Assembly: GCF_018143015.1 (NCBI RefSeq) | Contig: NC_054743.1 | Location: 38,954,922-39,018,921 of the forward strand | From: Lytechinus variegatus | Taxonomy: Eukaryota; Echinodermata; Echinoidea; Temnopleuroida; Toxopneustidae | Direction: 5' to 3' | Length of the DNA stretch: 64,000 nucleotides | Shown here: positions 32,586 to 44,784 of the stretch, piece by piece | Layout of the letters: every line of letters begins with the position of its first letter | How positions within the stretch are numbered: position 1 is the first letter of the stretch | Notes under the pieces: generated by a model | Database searches by the model: none | Seen by the model: only the letters and a program-made list of their open reading frames with translations | Told to the model about the DNA's origin: nothing | Program-made: the position numbers and the translations under genes

Positions 32586-33912
32586 CTGCTTTCACAAAGA
32601 AAAAATGCAGATGATGATGAAGGCCAAAGTTGCTGTCAAAAAAGAGGATGCATGTATATACTGTACCTCACAGATGATCTAACAAGGATTGATCTAGAGG
32701 AAAATGAAAAATACAAGAGCAGGGTCCAAGACCCATGTGCCAAGGGCACAATCTACATGTATGTTTCTTTTATGGACATTGGAGAGGAAGTAATGCACCT
32801 CTAAAATACTGGAAATATGACGTTTTCAAGCAAAATTTATGACAGATTGCACTGCACATGTAAGTCCATGTCAAGAAGAAACATTTAGGCCTTCCTGATG
32901 ATGCCCTGCGTGTCAAACTGGTTGTCGAAATGACAATTATTTTTTTCTCAATTATATATGATAATATATATGTCATTGAGAGAGTCGAGGTCACAACAGA
33001 ATTTGTAAACATTGATTTATCTTGAATTAACAAGGGAAACAAACTAACGAAGAATAAAAGATGAAAAGATTTTTATGATTAATGAAGTTTAGAGGTTCCA
33101 ACCAACACCAACCATTAACCGTAGTGACTGTAAGTTTACACAATGATACTGCAAAATACCTTATGTCGCCATGACAAGTATCATTCTACTCATAGATGTT
33201 GATTTGCTAGAAATATAGCACAGATGACAGAAGTTTTTAGAAGTCAATTTGACAAGAAACCTTACATCACCATGTCAAGATAAAAAGTCAACTTGAAGAG
33301 GCTAATATTAGCTTGACAAAATAAAAGTATCTTGCCGTCTCATTAAAGTACATTGCATGTTAAATCTTCCATACATATACAATTCCTTTGAGCATGTACA
33401 TGATCTCTTCATAATCACTTCACAGTCATTTCTACAGTAAGAGTGAAAAAATACTGATTTTCACAAGAAAAATATTTGTACATATAAAACAAATCCCAAT
33501 GAACACCTATTCATATCATGGCTCGGTGACTATTTACATTTAACTGATAATACAATATAGAATTGTGCATCTGACAATTTTAATACAAACAGTACTGTAT
33601 TGCACTTAGTGAAAAAACATGTATAGAAATTTCAATGTTTAATATCAATAGCCCTGTGATCTTGGGGTTTATTCCATGTATTGAAACAATCTACAAAATT
33701 TAAAACCTAACTGAATTAACATAAACAAAACATAAACAAAACATAATTATAAGCACCCCACTGAATCAACTGTTCAGCAATCCAAGTTCCGATATGATTT
33801 TATAATAGCATCATCAACATCAGCCAGTCAGTCTAATAAAAATTCTGAAAGATTTCAATATGACATCACAATCATCACCATTGATTTTATTGTCATCATT
33901 TGAGAGGATGCT
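32586..33912. other. Intergenic and FBXO3 3' flank; no gene seen
   Basis: AT-rich sequence. A minus-strand AATAAA (plus TTTATT at 33668-33673) about 240 nt past the FBXO3 stop is a candidate poly(A) signal. Two pieces at 33150-33280 repeat ATGACAAG...AAACCTTACATCACCATG-like text imperfectly. Nothing else is supported. Confidence 0.4.
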
Positions 33913-36900
33913 TCAATATTCATCATCATCGACATCGTCTTCTGATTCAAACTGCTCGTCGTCGATGTCACCACTGGACAGGACGATCTCAGGGCACTTG
34001 AAGTTGAAGCGAGGACATATCACATCAAAGTTCTCACCTGGATAAAAAACAGATGATGGCATGCTCAATACCTTCAAATGCAAACAATTTTTGCATAAAT
34101 GTCAAGTAATTTGGATAAGTAAAAATCAACAATTTTCTTCTTTGCCTTACTTAAAGGGGAATCCAACCCAAATAAAAACTTGCTTTTATAAGAAAAAGAA
34201 AAATCAGACAAGTCGATAGGTGAAAGTTTGATCAATATTGGACAAACAACAAAAAAGTTATGAATTTTTAAAATTTGTAAATATTGGTAATCACTATACC
34301 CATGGAGACTTCAAATTGGCCGCATATGGGATGTCATAGTGATGTAAGGAAAGGACTACTCTTCCATGTAATCCAATACATATTATGGCTAAAATGTCAT
34401 TTTTCCAAAAAGTTTTATTTTAAATTGTTTTTTTCGTTCATGAGGACATAAAACAATATAGTGCCTGGATTATAATTAGATTACTGCCCCAGGGGATTGG
34501 GTACTTAGGAGAAAACCACAAATCCCTAATAATAAAGTACATGGCCTATGGGAAAGTTGTCCTTGCCCCTTGTCATAATTTACTTACCCAGTTGCCAATT
34601 TGAAATCTACATTCTATTAGTGATCTCAATTTTAAAGCAGCTATAACTTTCTTATTGCTTGTCCGATTTCTTTCAAACTTTCGCCATTCTATTTAATTTA
34701 TTTTTCGCCTTCCCAACACAACATTTTATGGTCAAGGCTGGATTCCCCTTTAAAATTTGATACCTTGTTCTCACTTGGATAATGACAGTCATAACGTCAA
34801 TACCTTTCAATGCAAACAATTTTTGTGTAATTGTCAGAAGTACTTTGGAAGATAAAGTAAAGATTTACTAAAATTAACAATTTTTTATTTGCCTTCAATG
34901 CAAAAAAGGATATCTTCTTGCGGAACGAACATCATACATGTATTTGACATCAAGTTATTATATGAATTTTTCTTTCAAGATATCCTAATCCTCAAGGTAT
35001 TCAGCGATCGAATATTGGGAAAAATTTCCTGCTCTCTACATGGAAGGGTTTAATTAGTTATGATGATATTTCAAAAACTTAGCCTTGGTCAAGATTTCAA
35101 TGTTAATGACATGGCCACCACCTCCATCAACGGAAAAGCAGCACAAATAGTCTCGTTCTGCTATGCAAGCGAGACAAGTGTTGATAAAAAAACTATCCAA
35201 CCAAATTTTGTGAGACACTGTCCAGTTCCTGCTTATAATGCCAACTAGTATTATGAAAAAGAGTCAAACAACTCACCGGTTTTAAGATTAACAAAGGTAA
35301 AATGACCCTCCATGAAACCGCCATCACTATCGAGTGGTGTCCAGCTGCAGTATGAGAACTTAGCCCCTGGCTTCATCACAGGGTATAGTCCTATAGGATA
35401 GAGAACGGGAAAAAATTTACATGGGGGGGGCTGGGCAATTCTACCCCCGAAATGTTGAAAAGAGCCCTGGAATAAAAAAATGCCCTTAAAACTGCAATGT
35501 TAAAGCTTATTCAATGCAACAGATTTAGGCTGGACACATAAAGTAGCCCCCGACAGTCAGACCACAGGTCCCTATGCTAATGAGCAAAAAGGCCAGATTC
35601 ATCCAAATCATCTCGTGGCTGAATCCTCCTTGCAAAATCTTGTGATTCGTGATATTTTCTTTCTCTAAGAATTTACTTGTTTTAACCTCAAGTTAAATGA
35701 AATATTATTGCACCATCAGATAGAGTAAAAGTTACTCTTTCATATTGGTCATTTATTTTGTATACAATATTTTGTTAAATAAGTAAATTTCTGGCCTGAA
35801 AGTGTGCCTCAAAACTGAATTTTCTTCCTCTGTTTTCTTTTGCAAATTGTGCAAAACTTTTTATTTTGAGCCTCAATGATATCTATATCACCATAAAGTT
35901 GAACTTCTGTACTTTCTCACAATGCCACTCTTGATATGCGGCACCTTTTAATCGGGTCAAGATCACACTTTTCCCACCAAGGTACAAGACAAGATTTCTG
36001 AAATTTTGTACTTGCATGAAATCCAGAGTCCTGATGGGCTGGATGAGGTTCACAGAACAACAGGCACGGGGTATTTGAGGAGATTACCACATGGGAAGTG
36101 TGACCTTCCCACGAACCCAGGCACTGGAACCATTGGAATTTGCCACTGCGTGGTCTTTTTGACCAATCAGAGTGCAGTATTCTTGTTTTCAAACTGCTTT
36201 ATGTACTTGGCAAATGAAAAGTGTGATCTTGACCCGATTAAACCATTTCTTATTTTGAAACCTATATCATTTCAAAGCATACATATTCAGCTTTATCATG
36301 ATATAAAAATCGTTTGGGCTCAAACATAAATAAAGTGTGAAAGTAGCAGCTTTTGTCAGGTGAAAATATTTATTATGTAGCATATTTTAGATCAAAATTT
36401 TAACCTATATTACAAAATCTTTGAATAAATCCAAACACATGACCTGAAAGAATGATTCTTCTTCTTTACAATGGTAACAAATTCATGAAATTCGATGCAC
36501 AATTAGAGCAGCAATGACCGAATGAAGAGAGGTGTTTTGGTCCGCATCAAGCTCATTAAATATGCAAAACAACTCAAGTCATGAATATCACTTGGATGAA
36601 AGAAGCCACTTTCTTGGGACCTGCAGTCTGACTGCCGAAAATAAAAAAAAAAAATTTTTTTTTTGGGGGGGCCTGATATGTTCCACTTTTTTGCAGAAGT
36701 GCAATTTTGTTTGAACATCTTGTAGATGGTCTAATTATCAAATTAACCAACACAATCATGGCTAAACCCACTTGGTCTACCATCAATTTGGTCTAATTAC
36801 TGTTTGGTCTAAAACTCATTTAATCTAATTTCCACTTTGTCTACTTATACCTTTTCATATTTGTCAAATGAAAACTTGTTTCCTATTATGTACATAGTTG

Positions 36901-37876
36901 ATATAATCATATAACCTAAGTGGTGTTCAAGTGGATGTCAGACGAAACAGGTATAGCCAAACTGGAAATTCCCATACCCTTGCCGACCATGTATATTATA
37001 TACTCACCAATCACCGCCTCACCGTTGACCTCGTGATACTGTCCCTGGGAATCAGTTATCTCCCAATGCCGGCTCAGTAATCTACATGATCCTGGATGGA
37101 GAAAATTAGGCAAATGGTTTATGAACCAAAGAGCCAACGATAAAAATAGGGTATGGGACCACGCACAAATCTGACGCTGAGGTTTAGCAAAAACAAATCG
37201 CATAACTTTCCAATGTGAAGGGATTTGAAGTAGGGTGATTCTTGTCACCTGTCAGTGAGCTGTTTCGCTAATATAATATTCTTCCTATGCTACGTAAAAT
37301 GCCACACTATCAACTATTGGTCAAGTACCTTTTACGATGCACAAGAATTTCAAGGGATGAATCCTACCATGTCCCCATTTACCTCATCTGGGGTAAGTGC
37401 AGCAAACTGTGAATAAATCCCTTGCGAAAGAAACTTAATGCCATGGCTTCTATTTAAACCCATATCCCTCTTGATTGAAAGGCGAAAGTCAGAACCACTA
37501 GACCACAATCAGTAGCGTACCCCCCCCCCCCCGTAGGTACGCTAGTGACCACAATGCTTCTCAAGAAGTAGAAGAGAATGCAAAATCTCATTAACTATCC
37601 TTTGTTTTCCAAGAACCGAACATGGCTTAAATTACCAGCAACAGATAAATTGTACGCATATGACAATAGGACTTCAAAGAAAATAGTTTCACTTGTTAGA
37701 AACACTACTTACTGTCGGCTGGTACGTTTTCATCCATCGTCATGGAGATCCGATATGCAAACAGAGTCCTCATGTTATTGTTCTTCCAGATGTGACTGAG
37801 ACTTGGTACAAACGACGTTGCCACAGTAACCTTTACATCTCTCGTCACGGCAACACATGATGGTTCATGGTAAAAC
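33913..37876 (-). CDS. FBXO3: FBXO3 exons 7-10: ApaG domain and acidic tail
   Basis: Exons 37876-37713, 37091-37008, 35390-35277 and 34037-33913. They carry an ApaG (DUF525) beta-sandwich: VKVTVATSFVPSLS, FAYRISMTM, CRLLSRHWEITDSQG, VIGLYPVMKPG, SDGGFMEGHFTF, CPRFNFKCPEIVL. The last 24 residues are mostly Asp/Glu and end in DDDEY. In the human protein the ApaG domain is the ligand-binding groove; all core strands are recognisable here. Confidence 0.92.
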
Positions 37877-40800
37877 CTATCGATAATTGGAAAGAAACAT
37901 TATCTTAAAAGAATTGAAATATTGGAAGCCTCTGATATAAAGTCCTTAAAATGGAAAAGTTAATAAATATTTGACAAAAATGCTATTCGCTATTGCTATA
38001 AACCAAATCAGAACTACAGTACCAAAATGCCCGCTTTTCATCGGCAAGCAACAATTTTATTTCCCTCCCCAGCTCTCACAGAACTGTAGCTCATAATGAA
38101 CATAATTTATATAATGAATTTTCAGACTTGGCAATACATATTGGCAATATTTTGCAAGCAATAATCAACTAACAATGAAATCAAATATCAACCAGTACTA
38201 CCATCCTAACCTTTATTTCCAATATAAAAAGGTTCAATATGTTGCCCTTTTTCAAAATATAGACCCAATGGCCCGTATTCTGAAGTCAGGTTTAACTTAG
38301 ACCATGGTCTAACTCTGTGCTGAAATTATCGGAAGCCAAAAGTGTTAAAATTTTGTTTTCAGTTGTATGTTTCTTATGTTTTCTGTGCTCTTTCCTGATT
38401 CATTGATGGGGAAGACAATCATCTTTTTTAAGTCCTAGACAATTATGAATGATTTGGGAGCCAAATGAGCTGAAATATGATGCCTCTACCATTAGTGATT
38501 TATGCAACAATTGGCTATCCATACTTAAACCACAACTTTAAACCTGAGTTTAAGTTACACCCGATTTCAGAATATGGGCCAATGAATTGAATGATCAGAA
38601 ATCAAACAAGCATAGCTGACCTAGTGATTTTGGATGAAGAAACAATGAGTTCTGGATCTCCAAGCTTGGTAGCGAGTTTCTCTAACCATTCCATGTAGTT
38701 TGATGCCTCCACAAAATAACCTGCAAACTTCTGTCTCCTTACCTACAGGTAAAAGTAAGAAACATACCGATAAAATAAAAACCTTGGAGGTGTCATTGAT
38801 TGGTGTCTTGTATTTCAATGCAGGGGTTTATCTCCTGTTACTGTGTCAATTTCCTAGGGCAAATATAAAATTCCTTTTTTGCTGCACTCAACCCAGGTGA
38901 TGAAACCGGGGATAGTTCTGCTAAAGCCAAAATAATTATGATGCATTACTGTTAGAAACTCTTACAAAGATAGTAAATGATGTGTTTCTTTTCTCACAGT
39001 GGCACTAATACATGATAACTGCAGCATTCAAGAAGCTACAGTAATCCTTCATAATTACTTTGACAAATCTGCAAATCTTAAATTTTATTTGCAGTGGACA
39101 TATACATGCCTCCTGAACGTTACATCACGGTAATGCCGGATTTCCAAATATTTGGGATTTGTGAATAACTATTTTTGAGCAAGCGCCCTGAGTACCCTGC
39201 TGAGGCGTATACAGGTGCTATACAAGAACCCATCATCATCATCATCGTGGGTCCTGTGGTCCAGTGGTTAGAGCATTAGACTCATAATCACAAGGTTGTA
39301 AGTTCAAATCCCTACTTTGCCATTGTCTTTACTTTGATTAAAAAAGGCCCGAGAGCAATTTCTGTCATCTATAAATTCAGCCACTATGACTGATTAACCT
39401 AGACGTGAAATGTTTCCTAGGTCATTGGTTATATACCAGCTTGGCGTTTACCAGCAGAGCGCTGTCCTGCCGAGTTCCTACGGGAGTTACCATAAACAGA
39501 AACAGTGTACCTGGGTTCTGTGTAACACATAAGATATGATCAACTTCACAGTAAGCGTAACTTATGTATTTGATCAAAATATACATGTACATTTACAATC
39601 GCTAGGAAATATTACATGTAACCACATCGCTATTGTAACACCCCCAAGATTTGCATCACTTACCTGGGTGAGATAGTAGACACATCCTATAGGCAGACCC
39701 ACTTTCTCACTCACGCACACAACCTGACCATAGTTTGTGTAGGGGCACCAACTCAATGCTAACATACCCTGAATATGAAGAAACAGATACTCTATGGTAT
39801 TATCAGGAAAAAAACATTTGGATTACAGATAGGGAATATTTTATAAATGAGTGTACTTTCATAGCTACAATACAATCTCACTAATGAAAAATAAATGAGA
39901 GAATATGGCTGAGTTATGCACTGCTCACATCATACAGGAAAGACTGATATACATAGATTCAAAATCCATAGATATCTCACATCCATGGTAAATCTTAATC
40001 CTAAATAGACTGGGCTATTTTGACGCCTAAGAAAACGGGGGGGGGGGGGGGGGTCCTTATGATCTCGGCCGTCGATCACGACAAGAATTGGCACATATGC
40101 GTTGTCCATGGCATAATCTTCAAAACTATAATATCAAATTCTGCAAAATATCTCATTAATAATTTATACGTAAATTTTTTTTGTTCATAGACTCTTAATA
40201 GGAATCTGATCAAATGTACTGTAAACAAATTTAACATCACATATATTTTCTTATTTATTTCATTGTTTTCTAAATTTCTCATGTTCTTTTTGTTTTAAAT
40301 TGTTTTTTTCAATGAAAATTGGACTTTCTTTTGACCATAAACAAGATGAAATTGATTGGTTTTAAAGTAAAAATAATGATACTATAATGAATTTTGGCTA
40401 AAAAACACTATTTGCATTGGTGTACACAAATTCACATCTTTCAGCAATAAAACCCCAATGTTTAAAAATTTCTATTGATTCATTCCTATTAAGAACTGGA
40501 CATCAACACGTAGGTATGTCATAGACCATACCTATAGAAATAACAACTCACTATTTTTGGCAAGGCATTCTTGATATTGAATGCCAGAGGCACCGCTACC
40601 TCCATGCTGTGATGGTCGTAGACCTCTAGGTTCCCCAGCAGAGATCCCCTCCCAGGAATGACGTCCTGGCCGTTGTGGATAAGATAGGAACAAGCTAATT
40701 CTAGAGGCAAAGGGCGATCCATCATGGCTTCTATTGCATCTAGCTCACTCTGGTCTATCGGCCCTGGTAAAAGAAGACAAGATCGAACATACTGTAGCTT

Positions 40801-43732
40801 CTAATTTAGTTTCTTATTTGTGTCTCAGATTGTTGTTGAAGACATGGCATGAAATTTAGTCAAGCAACAACTGCTCCAATTCACAATACACACAATTTAA
40901 CAATAAAGTAAGGATTCAGAAATCTTTAGGCAAATTCTTAAATTTTCCTGATTCATTGAGCATAAATTGTAGGTTATTGCAGATTTTTTTTTCACATCAT
41001 TAGCTTTGAATGATATCATTATCTTGTTTCATTTCCTTTGGCCAACTTATCTTATATTTCAGAATAAGAGGCTTCTTAATTCAATCTCTATGAAAAACTG
41101 AGTACTATTATTACAATAATGATTGTATATTAGTATTATTATTGTATATCATCTACATCATCATCACCATTATCATCATCATCATCATAACCATCATCAT
41201 CATAATCATCACCATTATCATCATCATTATCTTCATTATCATCATCACCAGCATCATCATCATCACCACCATCATCATCATCACAATCACCATCATCACC
41301 ATCATCATCTTCATCATTATTTATTAATATTTTTATGTACATTGATTACCTTTGAGAGATGATTTTGTTCCTGGGCTTCTTGCCTCCAATGCACTTTCAA
41401 TCTTGTTCCAAGCAGACCTGACCTTCGCATAACAACTTATGTACTTGCCCCATTTCCTGTGCCACTCCAGGAAATTCTCCTTCCAGGAATCTGAAGAATG
41501 CATTCTCCTGAGGGAAAAGGAATAAAAAATCATGGGGAAATTTTGAATGCATCGTTGACACTGACCGACATACAAGTAACTTTGTGGCCCAGTGGATTAG
41601 TCTTCTGACTCTGAAACACAGGGTCGTGGGTTCAAATCCCAGCCACGGCGTAATTTCCTTCAGCAAGAAATTTATCCACATCGTGCTGCACGCAACCCAG
41701 GTGAGGTGAATGGGTACCTGGCAGGATTAATTCCTTGAATGCAGGAGCACCGAAAGGCAGCTCGAGCTAAAGCTGGGGTAATAATAATAATAATAATGCG
41801 CCTCGGAATAGAATTTTCCAAATAGATTGCGCTATATAAATGCCTATCATTATTAACTCCTTTTACGCCCTCTCCCATTTCTTTTTATAAAACTGCAATT
41901 AATCTGAATGCAGGAAGATGGGACTCTAATGACATCAAAGCCAGAAACGAACACGCCTATTTGATAATCCCAAAATTGGATGATTATGAATACACGAATA
42001 AACCTATTAACATCTTTACCATTCTCATCATTGCCCCTTCAAAAAATAACTAGAAATACCACTGGAGATAAATAATACCCCCTTCCCTATTACGGTGGCC
42101 ATATGTGGGGAATACGTTGAATTGATAACGCTGTAAGCCCACCTGTTAACATTTTTCAAAAAATATCTTTACTTTCAATCCATGACAATGTGTGCCATGA
42201 GCATTTTGCCAAAAAATGAGGTAGTTTGCTCTGCAATGTTTTCCTGGAATTGTTGCAATAATATGCTGTTACCATAGCAATGCAGTACCTGACATAATAC
42301 GAGAATGCATCTTTCATGACTTTGCACCAAGACTAATGTATGTGTAAAGCCCCCTGGGCATTGGGTGATAACTGAGGAAGCAGTTTTATCCACAAAATTT
42401 GCAACAGACCTTCTGACTGCCCAACTGTACCCTGTTTCAATACCATTTTTATACTTTATTAATAAGGGGGGGGGTGAGAATAATAACTCACTCTTTGTCC
42501 AACCAACACAAGTCTGAAAATTTCTTCCATAGGTTCTCTGCATTCGAGAGCTGATTCAACCTTTGGCAAGTGCATGCCACACATCTGTACAAGGAGAAAA
42601 ACAAAAATAAAAGAAATTATATTCCACATACTGAGAATCTTGCAATAGGATTGGCCAAATTTCAGTCATGTGACAAAGGGTAGTTCTCCAATCACCAGTC
42701 ATCATATGCAGTGATGAAAATTTTGGCCAGAATTCACAAAGGTGGTTCTTAAAACCCTTGGGTTGAACCCACAGTTTATGCAGATTTCCTGTATACAAAA
42801 ATTATGCATATTTACCACGTATATTAAAAAAAGTCCCAATGCTTATGCACGCCTTTGTCACAGTGCACCACAATGAAGCCTGTTGCCATAATTAAGTATC
42901 CTATTTCATTCATGGGTCCACTATTTGAAGAGTGGATTCATTAATTCTCAACTCTTGTGACTGCGTTAAAATAAGATATGAGAGATAGACATCTATCACG
43001 TTAATTAATCCACTTATGAGAATGAGTGTTATTTCAATAAATACATCCTGTATGACTAGTTTCTTCACAATCATCCTATGATGGTCATCACTAATTTGCC
43101 AGGAGCTATGTAGCCATGACAAAGGAGAAAGATGGTGTTCTCACTGAGAGAATGAAAGAGGTGACATTGCAATGTTACAATGCAACATCTTGTTTGCGAT
43201 TCATGATCCGTTTTCCCATGTTTTTCCTTCATATTCCAGAAGAGAAAGTGAAAGAGAAAGAAGATGATAATTGATGAACTCTTCTAGTTATCATGCAAAG
43301 GATGTGGAAAAGGAGGAGGAGGATAAGAAAAAAGAAAAGTTCGGGAAAAAGGTCAAGTTAAGGAGAGATAGAAAAGGATGAGAAAGAGGATGGCTCAAAA
43401 AAGGAAGATGACCAAAAGGAATTGTCAACTTGTAAAATTGGAAGGGGAGTACATGTATGACGAAGGAGCCAATGAATGATTCATCCAGTAGACTTGAAAT
43501 GGTAATCAGTTATAAATATTTCACTGAAAATTTGTGAAAATTGACTCAATGAATAGATTGATGAAGAAGAAAACAAAGGGGAAATGGAGATGAAGCAAAA
43601 TACAAATATTGGGAATCTATTTATTAAACAAGGAGTCATACCGTACCTAACCAGACATTGTATATCAAGGCAGTCCAAGATCTTTATAATAAGCTCATCT
43701 GGCAGATCTAGAAGAGTTCTAGCTGCAGCCAT
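33913..43732 (-). CDS. FBXO3: FBXO3: F-box / SMI1-KNR4 / ApaG protein, complete, 10 coding exons
   Basis: Substrate-recognition subunit of an SCF (SKP1-CUL1-F-box) ubiquitin ligase. Exons in gene order on the minus strand: 43732-43647, 42584-42492, 41507-41350, 40763-40552, 39768-39664, 38742-38621, 37876-37713, 37091-37008, 35390-35277, 34037-33913. They sum to 1263 nt (420 residues; human FBXO3 is 471) with consistent phases and GT/AG ends. Domains: F-box about 8-50 (LLDLPDELIIKILDCLD), SMI1/KNR4-like about 111-255 (SYLIHNGQDVIPGRGSLLG), ApaG about 270-390 (VKVTVATSFVPS, HWEITDSQG, GGFMEGHFTFVN), then a short acidic tail. An acceptor lies 27 nt before the ATG, so a 5' UTR exon lies further upstream. 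The acidic tail is much shorter than in vertebrates and lacks their basic C-terminus. Confidence 0.95.
34151..34753. mobile_element. TTAA-flanked palindromic MITE, related subfamily
   Basis: TTAA at 34151-34154 and 34750-34753; ends AAAGGGGAATCCAACCC and GGCTGGATTCCCCTTT. The interior resembles the AAAGGACAAG family only in style (AAAAAGTTATGAATTTTTAA / AGCTATAACTTTCTTATT). It lies in the last FBXO3 intron. Confidence 0.8.
35947..36242. mobile_element. ~296-bp MITE, TTAA-type ends
   Basis: TTTAATCGGGTCAAGATCAC at the left and GTGATCTTGACCCGATTAAA at the right are perfect inverse copies; TTAA sits at 35948-35951 and 36238-36241. A second inner inverse pair (ACTTTTCCCACC-like) follows. It lies in FBXO3 intron 8. 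Confidence 0.8.
36717..36960. repeat. Interspersed GGTCTA-motif repeat, second copy
   Basis: Homologous to 7115-7330 in block order. Contains TTTGGTCTAATTAC, TTGGTCTAAAACTC and similar scattered motifs. It lies in FBXO3 intron 8. Confidence 0.6.
37310..37510 (-). mobile_element. tRNA-derived SINE, reverse orientation, diverged
   Basis: Minus-strand head TTGTGGTCTAGTGGTTCTGAC, then a body with GCACTTACCCCAGATGAGGT and a degraded remainder. A run of 14 C follows at 37519. It lies in FBXO3 intron 7. Confidence 0.6.
38270..38580. mobile_element. GGCCCGTATTCTGAAG-type MITE, intact copy, 3-bp target duplication
   Basis: Ends GGCCCGTATTCTGAAGTCAG and TTTCAGAATATGGGCC; AAT flanks both sides (38267-38269, 38581-38583). 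A subterminal AACTTAGACCATGGTCTAAC palindrome is shared by all copies. Others are at 24003, 53651 and 60190, and part at 55808. It lies in FBXO3 intron 6. Confidence 0.8.
39243..39500 (+). mobile_element. Second-family tRNA-derived SINE
   Basis: TGTGGTCCAGTGGTTAGAGC (A box) and AAGTTCAAATCCCTA (B box) head, then CGACTGATTAA-like and GGTTATATACCAGCTTGGCG sequences shared with 27312 and 58504. It lies in FBXO3 intron 5, antisense to the gene. Confidence 0.8.
40552..40763 (-). CDS. FBXO3: FBXO3 exon 4: SMI1/KNR4-like domain
   Basis: This exon encodes residues 113-183. It includes ELDAIEAMMDRPLPLELACS and the diagnostic YLIHNGQD...GSLLG stretch of the SMI1/KNR4 fold, the part of FBXO3 that precedes the ApaG substrate-binding domain. 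Its acceptor is clear and the donor GTGAGT leaves phase 0. Confidence 0.9.
41146..41330. repeat. ATC/CAT trinucleotide microsatellite
   Basis: About 185 nt of CATCAT / CACCAT / CATTAT variants in FBXO3 intron 3. It generates poly-His, poly-Ile and poly-Asp frames that are not genes. Confidence 0.95.
41583..41852 (+). mobile_element. tRNA-derived SINE, best-preserved copy of the main family
   Basis: GTGGCCCAGTGGATTAGTC (A box), GGGTTCAAATCCCAGCC (B box), then the body TTCCTTCAGCAAGAAATTTA, CAGGTGAGGTGAATGGGTAC, AGCTAAAGCTGGGGTAATAA, and the end GCGCTATATAAATGCC with a TAA-type tail. It can serve as reference for the reverse copies at 20440, 23216 and 25310. Antisense to FBXO3. Confidence 0.88.
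43647..43732 (-). CDS. FBXO3: FBXO3 first coding exon: start codon and F-box helix 1
   Basis: Reads MAAARTLLDLPDELIIKILD then CLDIQCLVR before donor GTACGG. The F-box is completed in the next exon (42492-42584: CVACTCQRLNQLSNAENLWK). The frame is open for nine more codons upstream to an acceptor (TATACAG), so an N-terminal extension in an unseen upstream exon is possible; the match to the family start makes this Met the better choice. Confidence 0.88.
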
Positions 43733-43878
43733 ACTGACATTGAAACACCTACTCTCTCCCTGTATAATTAAAAGAAAATGAGATTAATTGCAGTTAATCT
43801 ATCCTGATTGTCATTCATTTCTCTAACTTCTCAGTCTACTGGACTCCAACTTGCTTCAGGAGGATAGAAAAGTATTTC

Positions 43879-44468
43879 TAAGGGAAAAGTCCACCCCAAC
43901 AAAAAGAGTGAAAGATCCAGCAAGCATAACACTGAAAATTTCATCAAAATCGGATGTAAAAACGAAAGTTATGACATTTTAAAGTTTCGCTTTATTTCAC
44001 AAAACAGTTGTATGCACATCCTGGTCAGTAAGCAAATGAGGAGACTGATGATGTCATCCAATCACTATTTCTTTTGTATTTCATTATATGAAATATGAGA
44101 TATTCTAATATTCTCCTCATTGACAAGTGAAAAAACAATTCCTCCATGAACATGTGGAATTAGCTTTGTTCAATACTACATGTATATGGTTCAGTCAAGT
44201 TGGTCCTTAATGTCACATCTGTAAAATATGAAATATTGTATAACTCAAACAGTAAAAAGCAAAAGAAATAGTGAGTGATGGACATCATCGACTGACTGTT
44301 TTTCATGACACTGAGATATGCATATACCCATTGTGAAAAATAAACAAAACTTCAAATGCCATAACTTTCCTATTTTACATTTTGATGAAATTTTCAGCAT
44401 TATGCTAGTTTGATCTATTTACTATTCATTCAAATCAACATTTTTTCTGGGGTGGACTTGGCCTTTAA
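43879..44468. mobile_element. TTAA-type palindromic MITE, copy 3
   Basis: Same family as 6068-6664; the left end is altered to CTAAGGGAAAAGTCCACCCC, the right end GGGGTGGACTTGGCCTTTAA is intact (TTAA 44465-44468). It sits just upstream of the FBXO3 first coding exon. Confidence 0.82.
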
Positions 44469-44784
44469 ATGCTTAAAAAAAAATCCTCTGAAGTGATTTA
44501 TTATTGAAGAACTCATAGGGCCATGATGAAGGCAGAACAACTGCTAGCTAAGCCATGGAAATTTAACACTATGTACATGTGAAAAAGTCACTGTATGCAA
44601 TCATCAATAATAAAGAGGCTCGTAGTCCTGCAATTTGCACCTTGATTAATTAAAACCCAGGATTACGACGTTTACCTTCAATCAGACTTCAGTTTCACTT
44701 CACTCAGTGCAGACTGCAGTCAGACTAGCCAGGCGGCTTCTAGAGAGTAAAAATCATAAATTTACCAACGTAAGGTTACTCTCA

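Noticed and set aside
35917..36329. Open frames on both strands sharing a peptide (LDPIK)
   Set aside because: The sharing is due to the perfect inverted ends of the MITE at 35947-36242.
41123..41362. Open frame with long poly-His (and poly-Asp or poly-Ile in other frames)
   Set aside because: It is a CAT-type trinucleotide microsatellite in an FBXO3 intron; no splice or domain support.
41583..41660. tRNA gene
   Set aside because: A and B boxes are present but the sequence does not fold into a full cloverleaf I could verify, and it continues into a shared SINE body.
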